From positions 18,097,575-18,161,574 of the forward strand of contig NC_089319.1 in the NCBI RefSeq assembly GCF_036669915.1: a DNA stretch of 64,000 bases. Direction: 5' to 3'. Source of the DNA: Pocillopora verrucosa (lineage: Eukaryota > Cnidaria > Anthozoa > Scleractinia > Pocilloporidae). The position numbers and the translations under genes are program-made. Positions 48,547 through 59,604 of the stretch are shown in pieces (position 1 is the first letter of the stretch; every line of letters starts with the position of its first letter). The notes beneath the pieces were generated by a model that was not told where the DNA came from, made no database searches, and saw only the letters and a program-made list of their open reading frames with translations.

Positions 48547-50101
48547 TAAGTGAGTTGAAGCACATGTCCCCTGTTCGAAGTTAATCCTGTTCAGAGGTGG
48601 CTTCTGTCGCTGTTTATAAGGGAGCTAATTTGGAAAAATTGACATGGAAATCGACCTTTCTTTTCGCAGTTTCTTCGAAATGTGTTATAGCTGCGATAAA
48701 GCTTTAGTTTAACTTCAACCTTACCGGCCCAATATTTTGTTTGGATCCGTCTCTTCATTGTCGCGATAGTTGATTCTATAGAGCAAGATCTAAGTTTGCA
48801 GTACTCTTTCTGAAGTGAAGATTAGGATAGACACATCTTCATTAAGACACTCGACATTGACAAATTATGACTCGAAAGTTCCATCTTTTTGGAGCTGTAA
48901 AGGTTTTTAGGTTTGAATATTTCAATACCACGTTGTCAAAGGAGCTGAAAGCGTCGCGACGGCTAATTAAACATTTGGCAAATGGTTATTTCAAATTAAA
49001 GATGCTTAGTAATTTTAAATCTCGTGCATTTCACCATTCTGTGAAAATAAATCATTCTCGTTGGTTTATTCGAAAGGATTAAAATACACGTCATTTTCAT
49101 TGAAATTTGCAAATGCCTCTGGCAACCTACTTCGAAATGCGTACTGATGTACAATACAAAAGCTTCAAATTTCCCGATGGAAAACAACGAAATATCGATT
49201 GACCATTTATTTTGTAAAAAAGCAGGAAATTTCTTTTTTTTGCCTAGAGTTAAGAGGGATCGTAGCCCGGTTTTAACAGAAAATTTAATCTGGATGCTTG
49301 GAATACAGACTTAACGACCGGCGACGCGACGCGAAGAGGAGAATTTGCATTTTACGTCGTTATTATCATGTATTATCATGCAACGTAAAACCATTTTCGC
49401 TCTATTTTGCTGCTTTGTTACTTAGAATTTTGAAGCAATGACGTTAATGACAAAATTTGGATGACGATTTTTACCGTGAAACCCCCCTACATATTTAAAT
49501 AATGCCAGTTTAACCGCAAAACGTGGATTTGAATATGCTCAATTTGGGGTGTCACTTGTAAACAAGGCAGTTGTAGTGGTTTCTGCATTTGGTGTGTTTG
49601 TAGCCCTGTCAAAAATTGAAAGTATTTTCTTTCTCCTGACGAGATCTTTCCGAGATTTCCCACTGTCCGTTTCATAAAATAAAAATTTTCCTTTGCAGGC
49701 CAAGATACGAACAGATGTAATGTTTAGATGTTATAAAAAATCTGTTCATTTCCCAAATTCAAGAAGCATTTTACCACAAAAGGGAAGAATTTTGCCGATT
49801 TTTAACTCGACTTTGCGTGACAAGATCGTTTTCTTACGTGGAGATGTTGTTCATTTTATGCTGATTCCGCAAGGAATTGAACAATTCGAGTGTGTGTAGA
49901 AAAAGCTAGACTTTAATGTGAAATAAAACGAGAAAAAAACACAAAGTGGAAGTCACTTCTACTTAAGGATCCTTTGTGATTGTTTCCTCGGAGGTCCGCA
50001 CAACCAGGTTAAATTCGCTACCGACACTTGCGGGGGCTAAAGGCAACACACGTAACAACAACAGGATTTAGCGAATTCGACGCGAAGAAGACAGACAGAC
50101 A
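48547..50101. other. Intergenic region between pentraxin-like gene and H1
   Basis: A possible polyadenylation signal for the pentraxin-like gene (AATAAA) lies at 49,046-49,051. An open stretch at 49,699-49,899 follows a good acceptor (TTTCCTTTGCAG) and is followed by AATAAA at 49,922, so it might be a terminal exon of an unseen gene. I find no upstream partner. Confidence 0.4.
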
Positions 50102-50647
50102 ATGTCTAAGTCTGCTGTCTCCCATCCAAAATACATCGAAATGATAGTAAACGCCATCAAAGTTCTTGGCGACAAAAGTGGATCTTCTAGACAGGCCATC
50201 AACAAGTATATTGTGAAGGAATATAAACTGACTGAAAATAATCATCACAACGCGATGCTTAAGCAAGCTCTGCAGCGGGGTTCTGGTGCCAACGGCCCCT
50301 TGGTTCACAAGAAGGGAAAGGGTGCTTCTGGGTCCTTCAAGATTAAACCTACGCCAGTAAAACCGGCCAAACCGGCTGCTAATAAGGCGCCCGCAAAGAA
50401 AAGCGCTGCTAAAAAAGCACCTGCCAAAGAGAAGGTTCCTGCCAAACCTGCTCAACCGGTGGAGCCTGCTAAGCCTCCAGTAGCACCAGTCTCGGCTCCT
50501 GGAAAACGCGCCAAACCTACTAAACCTAAGGTAACAAAGGAAAAGGGCGCGAAAAAATCAAAGGCTGCATCTCCCAAAAAGCCGAAAGTCGTCAAGGCCA
50601 AAAAGGCACCTAAAAAAGGAAAGAAGGCTGGTGTTGCAAAGAAGTAA
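50102..50647 (+). CDS. Linker histone H1 (H1.0-like), intronless, 181 aa
   Basis: Binds linker DNA at the nucleosome entry/exit and compacts chromatin. Residues about 6-78 form the winged-helix globular domain: SHPKYIEMIVNAIKVL, GSSRQAINKYI, a KQAL helix, and the G.LV..KG.GASGSFK sheet. Residues 79-181 are the Lys/Ala/Pro-rich tail with PAKK, AAKK and SPKK motifs. The short N-terminal tail (MSKSAVS) resembles replacement H1.0/H5 types. There is no intron. I see no histone stem-loop after the stop but there is an AATAAA at 51,218-51,223, so the mRNA is probably polyadenylated. No core histone gene is nearby, which also points to a solo replacement-type gene. Confidence 0.95.
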   Translation: MSKSAVSHPKYIEMIVNAIKVLGDKSGSSRQAINKYIVKEYKLTENNHHNAMLKQALQRGSGANGPLVHKKGKGASGSFKIKPTPVKPAKPAANKAPAKKSAAKKAPAKEKVPAKPAQPVEPAKPPVAPVSAPGKRAKPTKPKVTKEKGAKKSKAASPKKPKVVKAKKAPKKGKKAGVAKK

Positions 50648-51217
50648 CTTGCCTAGAAGCCTTAAACAAAAACATTCAGTGTCGGAGTCTTAACGCAGTA
50701 CCTTTGGTTGAAGCGAATTGTGATCAAAAGATGTAGCTAGTGGACGCTTGATGTAACCTTCCGTTTTGACTTTTTAGTATGAAATGCTTTTAGTATTTTG
50801 ATTCCGTACGTCTTTCGTTTAGATAATTGCTTAACTTATTTGTAGGTTTTAACTGAATCATTTAATTGTAGAACAGATTTTTTTTGTTTTTACTTAGATA
50901 TATATTTGTGGCTTGGAAGCAACAATGTTAAGTACAAAACTAGTATGAACAAACTAAGACTGAGTTTAGCCCATGTCGAAATTTCCTTTTACTGTGCCTA
51001 TTGTAATGTCTTACATCATAAGTAGTTTTCCTAAGGTATGACCTTAGTATGCGGTCTTTTCCCCATATTGGAACAAGTTTTTATCTGTTATTGCATGGTA
51101 AGACAAAGAGAAATTACAGCCATGGAAAAAGAGATTACGAATCAGGATGATTCATAACCATTCACTCTTTGCCACACTGGCTGCGTGCTCTAAGCAAGAT
51201 GTATGTACATTACTCTA

Positions 51218-51223
51218 AATAAA
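51218..51223 (+). terminator. AATAAA polyadenylation signal, probable for H1
   Basis: In the sense orientation, about 570 bp after the H1 stop codon, with no other plus-strand gene between. Confidence 0.5.
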
Positions 51224-51569
51224 CCGTTTGGCGACCTTATTTTGGTAATGAAGTTCTCACTGTGTATCACCTAAGCGTTTGTAATTATTTTATTATATGG
51301 TATACGGATTGAACCAAAGAATTGTCTACTTAATCCAGGAAACTTGTTGCCTTGCGGCAAAGTAGGGAAGAATATGGAAACCGGCTACAAGCCATTCCTA
51401 TCTTTTTCATGATCAAAGCGTTAATCTCTTACCCGCACGGGTAAGATGACGAATATTACTTTCGATCGTTAAAATAGAAAACCTCTTACATGCGCATGTG
51501 GTATATCAAGAGGCGTATTATTCGATGTAACTGTTTCATTACAACATTCTCACTGTTGACAATGACCAA

Positions 51570-52685
51570 TTAAGAAACACTTGATTCTGGTTGTGTCACA
51601 CTATATCGGGTGGCAGTGAACCGTCCAGGTAAAAATTTCGAGTACAAATTCAAAAATCCCCTTTTGAAGGCCGAATTACGCAATCCGTAGAGAACAGGAT
51701 TACACATACTGTTCAAATAACCGAGTACTAAGGAAGCCATGTCAAGTGCGCGCGGTAAAGGCTTTGGGTAATACACATCGAAGAACATGGTGATGGCAAA
51801 TGGTGCCCAGCAAATAACAAACAGGGTGACCACAAAAATAAACGTGTTGGTGATCCTGGTTTCTTCTGGTGTCACTTGAAATGCTGTGGATTTTGACTTT
51901 GTTTTCGACTTCGAATCGGCTTCGCCCAACTCATCCATCCGTGATCTTCTAACCGTGTTGTAGTCTGGTTCGATAATACCAGGGTCGCTTCGACTCTCTG
52001 CTTTACTTGCTGTTGAGGGGCTGTTGAGATTGGCTGGGTTTCTCACTTGAATACTTAGATTACTCCTGGATAAAGCTATTCGTCTCTTCAGCCGCCTGGT
52101 AAACCGAAGAATGTTGTAATACGAAAACGTCATCACTGAAAGAGGCCCGAAAAAGCAGACGGTGATCATGAAATACATGTAATACACATCTGAAGGCCAG
52201 TAGACAAAACAGTAAGACTTTCCAGGGATAAAGCGGTATTCAGCCCAGCCTAGAAGCGGAGGAGAAGCCAAAGATAAGGCGACTACCCAAACTGCAGCGG
52301 CATAGAGCAAGGCTTTTCTCCTGGAGAATATCTTCGAGTAAGTGTTCCATCTGACGATGTAGAAATATCGGTTGATGGCGATCATACCAAGAGACATCAC
52401 CGAAGCAATGAAGGATAAAATCGTGAAAAAGCCGAGCGCTACGCAAGTGGAGTCTCCAAACACCCAATCCTCTGCGATGATGGTTACAACTGTAAATGGA
52501 ATGCTTAATATCGACACCATGATGTCAGCCGCAGCCAGATTGAGAATATACAAGTTGGTAACGGTTTGAAGATCTTTGTTCCTGTAGACGATAATGTACA
52601 AACTCACGTTACCAATTAGCGCTGTTAAACCAATGAAACAGATGGCAGTCGTCTCCAAGACGGTAGTCAAGAGCCATGACGTCAT
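51570..52685 (-). CDS. Melatonin-receptor-like class A GPCR, paralog 1 (371 aa, single exon)
   Basis: Seven hydrophobic segments with class A landmarks: GN at 25-26 (TM1), NLAAAD in TM2, Cys81 and Cys169 for the extracellular disulfide, AINRYFYI at 103-110 (NRY in place of DRY, as in melatonin receptors), CWAP at 292-295 in TM6 and NPVLY at 329-333 in TM7. The opsin retinal lysine is absent, so this is not an opsin. Loop 3 (about 200-270) is Ser/Arg-rich and the tail has Ser/Thr sites. The ligand is not deducible; melatonin-receptor likeness is a family-level inference. The start is in context ATGACGTCATGG; no signal peptide. The neighbour at 58,552 is its close paralog on the same strand. 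Confidence 0.93.
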   Translation of the reverse strand: MTSWLLTTVLETTAICFIGLTALIGNVSLYIIVYRNKDLQTVTNLYILNLAAADIMVSILSIPFTVVTIIAEDWVFGDSTCVALGFFTILSFIASVMSLGMIAINRYFYIVRWNTYSKIFSRRKALLYAAAVWVVALSLASPPLLGWAEYRFIPGKSYCFVYWPSDVYYMYFMITVCFFGPLSVMTFSYYNILRFTRRLKRRIALSRSNLSIQVRNPANLNSPSTASKAESRSDPGIIEPDYNTVRRSRMDELGEADSKSKTKSKSTAFQVTPEETRITNTFIFVVTLFVICWAPFAITMFFDVYYPKPLPRALDMASLVLGYLNSMCNPVLYGLRNSAFKRGFLNLYSKFLPGRFTATRYSVTQPESSVS

Positions 52686-52864
52686 TTTAATGTGAAGGTT
52701 CCTAAAGTATCAAGAAGAACAGAGTGTTATGTCTTATAAATCATCATTACTTATTAAGTAATATATTGCCCCCTCTATATCGCTTTAAGCTTATTTAAAG
52801 TATTGAAGTACAAAGAGTTTAAGAACGAGGTCAAAAGTTGTAAACAAATATTTGTGAATTTAAA

Positions 52865-53040
52865 AGATGTGGATTGGCCACCGTATAGTGTCTAAAGTGG
52901 AGCTTTCGAGCGGCCTTTCGTCAGAGAGAAGAGCTAACGCTCGAATCGCTCTGACGAAGGGCTAACGCTCGAAATGTCAGCCTTTTAACTCTTTACGGTG
53001 GCCAATTTACGTTTTCAACTCAGTTGTTAACACTAAATTA
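52865..53040. repeat. Dispersed repeat with opposed CTGACGA...CGAAA hairpins (Penelope-terminal-like)
   Basis: The outer arms TTGGCCACCGTA and TACGGTGGCCAA are inverted, and CAACTCAGTTGTTAA follows. Inside lie an inverted unit near 52,905-52,928 and direct units near 52,930-52,945 and 52,948-52,981. This is the same arrangement as at 777-930. The nearby Penelope-like reverse transcriptase makes a terminal-repeat origin plausible. Confidence 0.6.
52948..52981 (+). ncRNA. Hammerhead-like core motif (tentative)
   Basis: GCT-CTGACGA-AGGGCTAACGCTC-GAAA-TGTC-AGC contains the hammerhead boxes CUGANGA and GAAA in order. A stem II GGGC/GCUC with loop UAAC lies between them, and a 3-bp stem I (GCU/AGC) and a GUC-type cleavage triplet are present. 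Against it: an unpaired A precedes stem II, stem III is minimal, and the ends also pair as a plain hairpin. Hammerhead motifs are known in Penelope-like elements; whether this one is active is unknown. Confidence 0.25.
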
Positions 53041-54554
53041 CCATTTACATAATTAACTCGGTTCCTTAAACCTAATTGTCTTCTGATATCCCCCACCGAT
53101 ACAGCACCACAGTTTCTTTAGAAACTCAGGCAATTTATTTGCAATGATTTTTATATGATTGATCTTGGTGTAATTCGATTACAACGTGAGATGATAAACT
53201 GTTCATAATCTCTCACCACGGCTTGCAGTTGATTACAAAGGAAAATTATTATTGCACCGGAGTCGCGTGTAAACTGGGTCTTTTACTCGGCTGATACTAA
53301 CGTTATAACGTGTAGACTTACGGTTATTTTTACGAATGGTTTTCTTGTAAAGTCAAAACAGAAACGTCTGCTTGCATGTCTCCAAATGTCGTGTAAAAGC
53401 ATGGCAACGGCATAGTAAAATGGCGGAATTTTTGGAAAATTGCCGTAACGCCAATGGACGGAATTTTACCTCCAAATTATCCACATTGAAATATTACGAT
53501 CGGTTCGTTATTGATCATTGTTTTTAAAAATTTTGGACGTGTTCTGTTTCTAAATGAACGACTTAATTTGTGATAATAACCGAATTTATTCAAGGGAAAG
53601 ATAGTCTTCTCCTAAAGGTGTTTGAAAATTATATTGAAGAACATTGATAAGATTACTATTTCAGTGACTAAACTCTAGAATCTTCGATAACTTTGTTAAC
53701 CTACAAATGAACTCAACACATTTCTTGCTCATTTAAACGATATTACGAAACTTGCTTCAAATTTGTAACCAAATTTTCTATATCATGGATCGCTGCGATA
53801 TGAATAAAAAATGTGCACAATGGTAATAAGTAAGAGTGATAGCAAGATAGCAAATCCCTACCTTAAAAATTGAAATTGGAAATTTGAATTGGTGCCATAA
53901 CGAAAAGGAATCACTCTACAGTCCACCTACGATCTAAACTTCTGCGTTGATTTGGATCTACAGCAAAGTCCTAAACATTGTGCAATACAGGAAAGAGTGT
54001 CTTTCAGAATATTTGTGATATTGCACCCAACCGCAAACAATGCCATTTCGTAGGTATGACTTAATTAATGTTTGGTCACGTAAACAAAGCGATTTTCTCT
54101 TGGAATATGTGTGACTTGTGTGTCGACATGTGGTGAGATCTTGAAGCAGTAAAAAGGCATGCCTTTTGATCATTAATCATCTGTTGCTTCTTGGTTTAAT
54201 CCTACCTTTTTTCTATATTTTATCGTTGTTCGAGCTAATATTTGGATGGTCCCATTCAAGATTTTGGTAGTATTTTATACTACGCAGAAAAAAAAAATTC
54301 GCAATATTTTGACTGATTTCAAATATCGTTAAGTACAACAAAAGCACAGAGCAAAGATATTTTACAAGCAAAGGAGAGCCACGTTTGTATATAGTACAAA
54401 GGGGTTTTCGAGCGTGAGCATTGAAATCCAGTTTCCCACACGAATATTTAATGATGTCACAGAAATACAGCTTATGTTTCCTGTGAGACTCCGCTTCAAT
54501 ATCCGCTCTGAATTAACATGTCGCGTTTGTTGTATCATGAAAATTTGGACTAAT

Positions 54555-54653
54555 GTCCGCATCTGAGCAACTGCGCGCCTACTCCTCCTCGTTAGGGTTA
54601 ATGTCGGGCAAGGGTAGGGGTAGATAAGCTATTGCTCAGATACTGACATTTAT
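54555..54653. mobile_element. Diverged foldback element related to 22,033-22,132
   Basis: The ends (TCCGCATCTGAGCAACTG / GCTCAGATACTGACATTTATCC) and inner words (CCTACTCC, GGGTAGGGGTAG) match the 100-bp foldback in receptor copy 2, with more mismatches and a partly different loop. Confidence 0.6.
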
Positions 54654-55300
54654 CCAAAATTTCAGTTAACCTTTTTGAGTTCGTTGTTTGTCATTCATGT
54701 TAAACATATTGTTTCCCCTGGCTTCATACAGCCTTATATCTGTCTGTTACACCGACTTGATATTCTAAAGGTTTGCAGGTGACATCATACATTTATGCAA
54801 ATTAAGCGTCGCCAGGTTGGTGCCCGTTTCATGCAAATATATTGCCATCTCTACAGTGCTCTCTTTAAAATACTTTGTTTTATGGATATTTCTGGTGAAA
54901 AAAATCCAGTATCATAAGAGAATATTCTCCTTAGGATACCTGTGCTTTCAAACTATGCGGAGGGCCTAGAAAGCCACGTTTGAGAACGATATTTTAAGAA
55001 AATGTCTGTGGTTGGTGTCGATCCAGTAGCCATTCTAAGCAAGCAGTTCAACTCAGAATGTTTACCCCTGATAGCAGATTCAGACCGTCTTTCTTATTTA
55101 GTTCTGGAGACAAGTTATTATACGAATAAGCAATTCAAAGCATTCAAAAGTCTTGAAGCGTAAAACCAAATGGCGTCTGTTTTCGTAACGTTGGCTCAAA
55201 GATCAGAGATTGTAAACAAGATTGTTGTTGTCGCGAAGGTGAGACATTCGCAGTGGATGAACGATCCTCTTGGAGACATTTGTATCATCGCATAAAGTGA

Positions 55301-56218
55301 TACACAAATAAACCTCAAGAAGAAGGAGCTAATGTAGTATGTGAAACATACAAAAAGTTTCACAACCATAACGCACCGATCACAACGCACTACCTCAGGG
55401 AAATACTTGGCTTAATCCTTAAAGAAAATTCGTTTTACTTCAAGGAGGAGAACTTCCTCCAAACACATGGAACCGCTATGGGTGCGAAAATGGCAGCGTC
55501 ATTTGCCGACATTTTCATGGCGGAAATTGAAACAAAATTAATCCATCAAAGCGAAACCAAGCCAAGAGAATGGAAACGTTACGTAGATGACGTTTTCTCC
55601 CATAGGGATTGCGATAAAAAAGAGGTAGATCGGTTTATTAAACGAGCTAACTATTTCCACCCTACTATCAAATTCACGGCCGAAATATCAGAGAACCAAA
55701 TCACTTTTCTCGATACCACGGTGTTTAAAGGGGAAAGATTCGCAAAATATTCCATCTTGGACATCAAAACCCATTACAAGTCGACCGAGACCTTCCAATT
55801 TACGCACTTCACCTTCTGTCACCCACCAGGTGTAAAATACGGTTTCATTAAAGGCGAAGCGATGAGATTGCTTAGAACTAACTCTTCGAAAAAAACATTT
55901 GAAGAGGGCCGTTTGAACTCAAACAACGCCTCATAGATGGAGGGTACCCAGAAAACATCATAGAAAGGTCTCTGTCAGGGGTCAACTTTGCCTCTTGACA
56001 ATTGGCCCTTAGACATGCACAAAAGCCGAAAGGTCACGAACGTTTATTGCCTTTTGTCACAACGTACCACCCGGCAGTTAAAAATTTAAAACAAATATTA
56101 ATGGAGTACCGGAGTCTGATACACAATCAGCCCTTGCTGAAAACAAATTATACAAAACCTCCGAACTCCTCTTACAAAAAGGGAAAATCCCTGTAAGACA
56201 TGGTTGTGAGAGCAATAA
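55301..56218 (+). pseudogene. Penelope-like element reverse transcriptase, 5'-truncated and broken
   Basis: The translation passes through YTNKPQEEGANVVC, YLREILGLILKENSF, HGTAMGAKMAASFADIFMAE and the catalytic YVDD in WKRYVDDVF. LPFVTTYHPAVKNLKQIL follows, an order characteristic of Penelope-like retroelement RTs. The intact part is 55,349-55,936. A frameshift near 55,915 and in-frame stops (TGA about 55,997, TAA about 56,194) break it. The N-terminal part and the GIY-YIG endonuclease expected after the RT are not seen. It lies between the two GPCR paralogs and is clearly dead. Confidence 0.85.
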
Positions 56219-58551
56219 TATAATTTGAAGGCGATAATGCGACGTAACCACGAAAGCCACATATCAAATTTCAAGGATTGATCTAGCTGCGACAGTGATA
56301 ACAGAAGGTAGAGTATGATGAAAAATACCTTTTTACAGGCGTTTAGCAGGTAAACCGGTATAAAATCCATGCAAAGCAGTAGCAGCAAAACAAAACACGA
56401 GGAGGCTTGGGTTGCGACGGACCCAAGCCTCTCTCATTTTTTCACTCCTCCGCTTCCATCACAGCGTCCACTATCGCGCTTCGTTTTAGTAACTGAACGT
56501 CTGAAACAGGCTGGATGAAAAGATTCCAGAATAACAAGGGCATACTTGCGATTATCAGTCGCGGCCTAACAAAGTTCGAACTGAAATACAATCAACAAAA
56601 ATACAGAACACTTTTAAATATAAAAGAAAATGCGCCAAAACAACAAAGTTGACGATAACTTTGATTTCATTGCGCAATTAAATTTTTTAATAGCTTCCGG
56701 CTACTTTTATTTTTCAAGTGTTAAAAGCAATTAAAAAAATTAATGAATAGAAAAAAACGGCCGCATCAGCTTTTTAGCTGCCACTGCTCCAGTCCTCGGG
56801 TATAATTAAATGCCATTGATTGATTGATTGATTAATCACTCAGACAGACAGGTTAGATTCGTAGACATGTCATTCTCTCGCCAAGAAAATATCAACAGTT
56901 GATATTCTCTTGACCTCGCAAATATCCACCACTAGACGCCGACACTGAGGTAAATAGTTGTTAACTAACAACTGACAGCACACAAGGATGCCGAGAACAT
57001 AATATCAAAGTACAGTAGTATATATTTAGAGAACTCAACTAACTGTAGTAACTTTAAACATATCTAGATGATGAAAACAGCAATTTGATAAAAATTATGG
57101 CGTGATATTATAACAACAGTTGGGCTTTGAAAACTTCGCGGCAATTGAAACTTGTAATAGAGGTTAAGATGAAAGACTTACTTTGGTAACGAGCCGCACA
57201 TAAGAAAGCCAGAAACGTTCTCAAGTGGTAGCTGATCTTATGATCGTCGCGATTCCGAGATCATTAAATACCATAGTCATAGCGAAGCTTCCATTACACA
57301 ACTTTACGTGATTATGTTTAGGGCGTTGCGAAAACGAAAGTATATTTCCAAAAGAAGAATTATTAGGTGTTGATGAAGCATGAAGCTGCCACGTTCCTTA
57401 TCAATGCGTGATGCGGTAACAAGCACGTTTTCCTAAAATAATAACTCTAATTGAGACTGGAAAATCTGATATAGGTGCGACTCAAAACTAACATGGGGGC
57501 ATTATCATGATGTTACTCTCTATCGCGTTAACATTATTTTAAAAGCTTCTCACCTCAAAAAAAGAAGGTCAATCAAAATCAGTCCCTGCTGTCACGGAAT
57601 AGACTAATACCACATGTCATAAAAGGAAGGTTTTCCCGATATTCTTCCGCAAGGAAAGATTGAAATTGAAAGTCAAAAGGCTGATGCTTTACCACCGCAA
57701 AACTTTATCGGGGAGTTTGTAAGGGCCTGTCAAAAAACTAAAAATCTCTGAGAAAGAAGCGGCTATTCCCGATTTATCCAGGTCACATATCTCCATTCCT
57801 TTCCCGATTTCTGCCTGTGTATGACCCGTCCAGTCCCGCGCGCGCATTCTTTGAGGAAACTAAAATGAAAGTCCGGACGGGTTGACATCAGTCTTTTCGG
57901 AAAAGTCGTACGGCGTTGTTGCCACAAAATAGACATTGATACGAGAAACTGAGAACATCAGTCGCGTTTTCGATGAATTGTGAGTTTTTTGCCCATAAAT
58001 CGAAAATATAGAGGAAATTGGCTTTTATTGTTGAGTCTTTTTTGTGGTTGTCACGCATGCGCCCATCCACCTCCTACTCAGGTTGAAACGAACTTTTCAA
58101 CACCTCTTTGGTTCGACCGGACGGGAAAATATTCGGAATTTGGTCATGACGCGCTGCGCTCAGTCCGTACGTCATGACCTCGAGCCCCTGCCGGCCCTCC
58201 CACTCAGTCAATAAGTACGTAACATTTGGTGTAGCAGCTTTCGAACGATCGCATCAAGACTTATAAATCTGATTTATTTCCTTTTCTAAACTAAAGTATT
58301 AAGAACAGATTATCAGGCACCTGACAATCCTACGTACAAATATCCTTAATCAAGGTCATTGAACGGAATATCAACATTTAAACGTAGGAAAAAGAAATCT
58401 TATCTTCAAAATGAAAGCGACAAACTTAGATCTTTCCGTTATATAAGAGAAAAACTTTTTCAGTCTCATTGCTTGATGGAATTACACAAAAATTAAAATT
58501 CTAAACTTCAAACGACTGATTAAGACTCGTCTCCATTAACCTCTGGTTGCA
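56219..58551. other. Intergenic region between PLE fragment and GPCR paralog 2
   Basis: 56,400-56,515 is a copy of an interspersed repeat also at about 2,785-2,935 and 19,060-19,200 (words GACCCAAGCCTC, TTTTTCACTCCTCCGCT, TAACTGAACG). A (GATT)n run lies near 56,816-56,833. Around 57,800-58,200 CCGGACGGG words occur in both directions. No supported gene. Confidence 0.5.
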
Positions 58552-59604
58552 TCACGTTTTGGCTCTAAACCGTTCAGGTAAAAACCTCGAGTACAAATTT
58601 AAAACTCCCTGTCTGATGTCGGAATTGCGCAATCCATAAAGAACAGGATTACACATACTGTTCAAATAACCGAGTATTAAGGAAGCCATGTCAAGTGCGC
58701 GCGGTAAAGGCTTTGGGTAATACACATCGAAGAACATGGTGATGGCAAATGGTGCCCAGCAAATAACAAACAGGGTGACCACAAAAATAAACGTGTTGGT
58801 GATCCTGGTTTCTTCTGGTGTCACTTGAAATCCGGGAGATCTTGACGTTGACTTCGAGTTTGAGTCGGCCTCGCGTCGCTCGCCCGTCTGCGATCTTTCA
58901 ACCGTTTGGAGATCGACTTTATTTGGTATTGTGGGAGCTGGCCTTACAAAATTATTCCTTGTTGCTGCAATTCGTCTCTTTAGATTCTTAGTAAACCTGA
59001 GCACGTTACAATACGAAAACGTCATTATTGAAAGAGGCCCGAAAAAGCAGACGGTGATCATGAAATACATGTAATACACATCTGAAGGCCAGTAGACAAA
59101 ACAGTAAGACTTTCCAGGGATAAAGCGGTATTCAGCCCAGCCTAAAAGCGGAGGTGAAGCCAAAGATAAGGCGACTACCCAAACTGCGGCGGCATAGAGC
59201 AAGGCTTTTCTCCTGGAGAATATCTTTGAGTAAGTGTTCCATCTGACGATGTAGAAATATCGGTTGATGGCGATCATGCCAAGAGACATCACCGAAGCAA
59301 TGAAGGATAAAATCGTGAAAAAGCCGAGCGCTACGCAAGCGGAGTCTCCGAACACCCAATCTTCTGTGATGATGGTTACAACTGTGAATGGAATGCTTAA
59401 TATCGACACCATAATGTCAGCCGCAGCCAGATTGAGAATATACAAGTTGGTAACGGTTTGAAGATCTTTGTCCTTGTAGACGATGATGAACAAGCTGACG
59501 TTACCAATAAACGCAGCTGAACCAATGATGCAGAGGGTGGTTGTCTCCAAAATGATTGCCAAAGGCATGGTTTGGTTGCACAACACAAAAAGAGACTTTT
59601 TCAA
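58552..59604 (-). CDS. Melatonin-receptor-like class A GPCR, paralog 2 (350 aa, single exon)
   Basis: Same architecture as the gene at 51,570: GN in TM1, NLAAAD, the two extracellular cysteines, AINRYFYI, CWAP, NPVLY. TM2-TM5 and TM6-TM7 are nearly identical in both protein and DNA, while loop 3, the N-terminus and the tail differ. The longer start includes an N-Q-T glycosylation site before TM1. An internal ATG at 59,568 (MPLAIIL) aligns better with paralog 1 and is a possible alternative start. The tail is shorter and ends KT. Same strand and about 6 kb apart, so a tandem duplication. Confidence 0.93.
   Translation of the reverse strand: MKKSLFVLCNQTMPLAIILETTTLCIIGSAAFIGNVSLFIIVYKDKDLQTVTNLYILNLAAADIMVSILSIPFTVVTIITEDWVFGDSACVALGFFTILSFIASVMSLGMIAINRYFYIVRWNTYSKIFSRRKALLYAAAVWVVALSLASPPLLGWAEYRFIPGKSYCFVYWPSDVYYMYFMITVCFFGPLSIMTFSYCNVLRFTKNLKRRIAATRNNFVRPAPTIPNKVDLQTVERSQTGERREADSNSKSTSRSPGFQVTPEETRITNTFIFVVTLFVICWAPFAITMFFDVYYPKPLPRALDMASLILGYLNSMCNPVLYGLRNSDIRQGVLNLYSRFLPERFRAKT

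Larger units (their letters stand above)
52686..55300. other. Intergenic region between the GPCR paralogs, left part
   Basis: It contains the dispersed hairpin repeat at 52,865-53,040 and a diverged foldback at 54,555-54,653. The sequence is otherwise AT-rich without supported ORFs; those at 53,958-54,173 and 54,362-54,562 show no motif or splice context. Confidence 0.5.

Noticed and set aside
50018-50455. 145-codon minus-strand frame opposite histone H1
   Set aside because: Antisense shadow of the H1 coding sequence, with no family match or own signals.
51570-52685. Opsin identity for the GPCRs
   Set aside because: The retinal-binding lysine position in TM7 is Tyr. NRY and the TM6-TM7 motifs fit melatonin-receptor-like proteins better.
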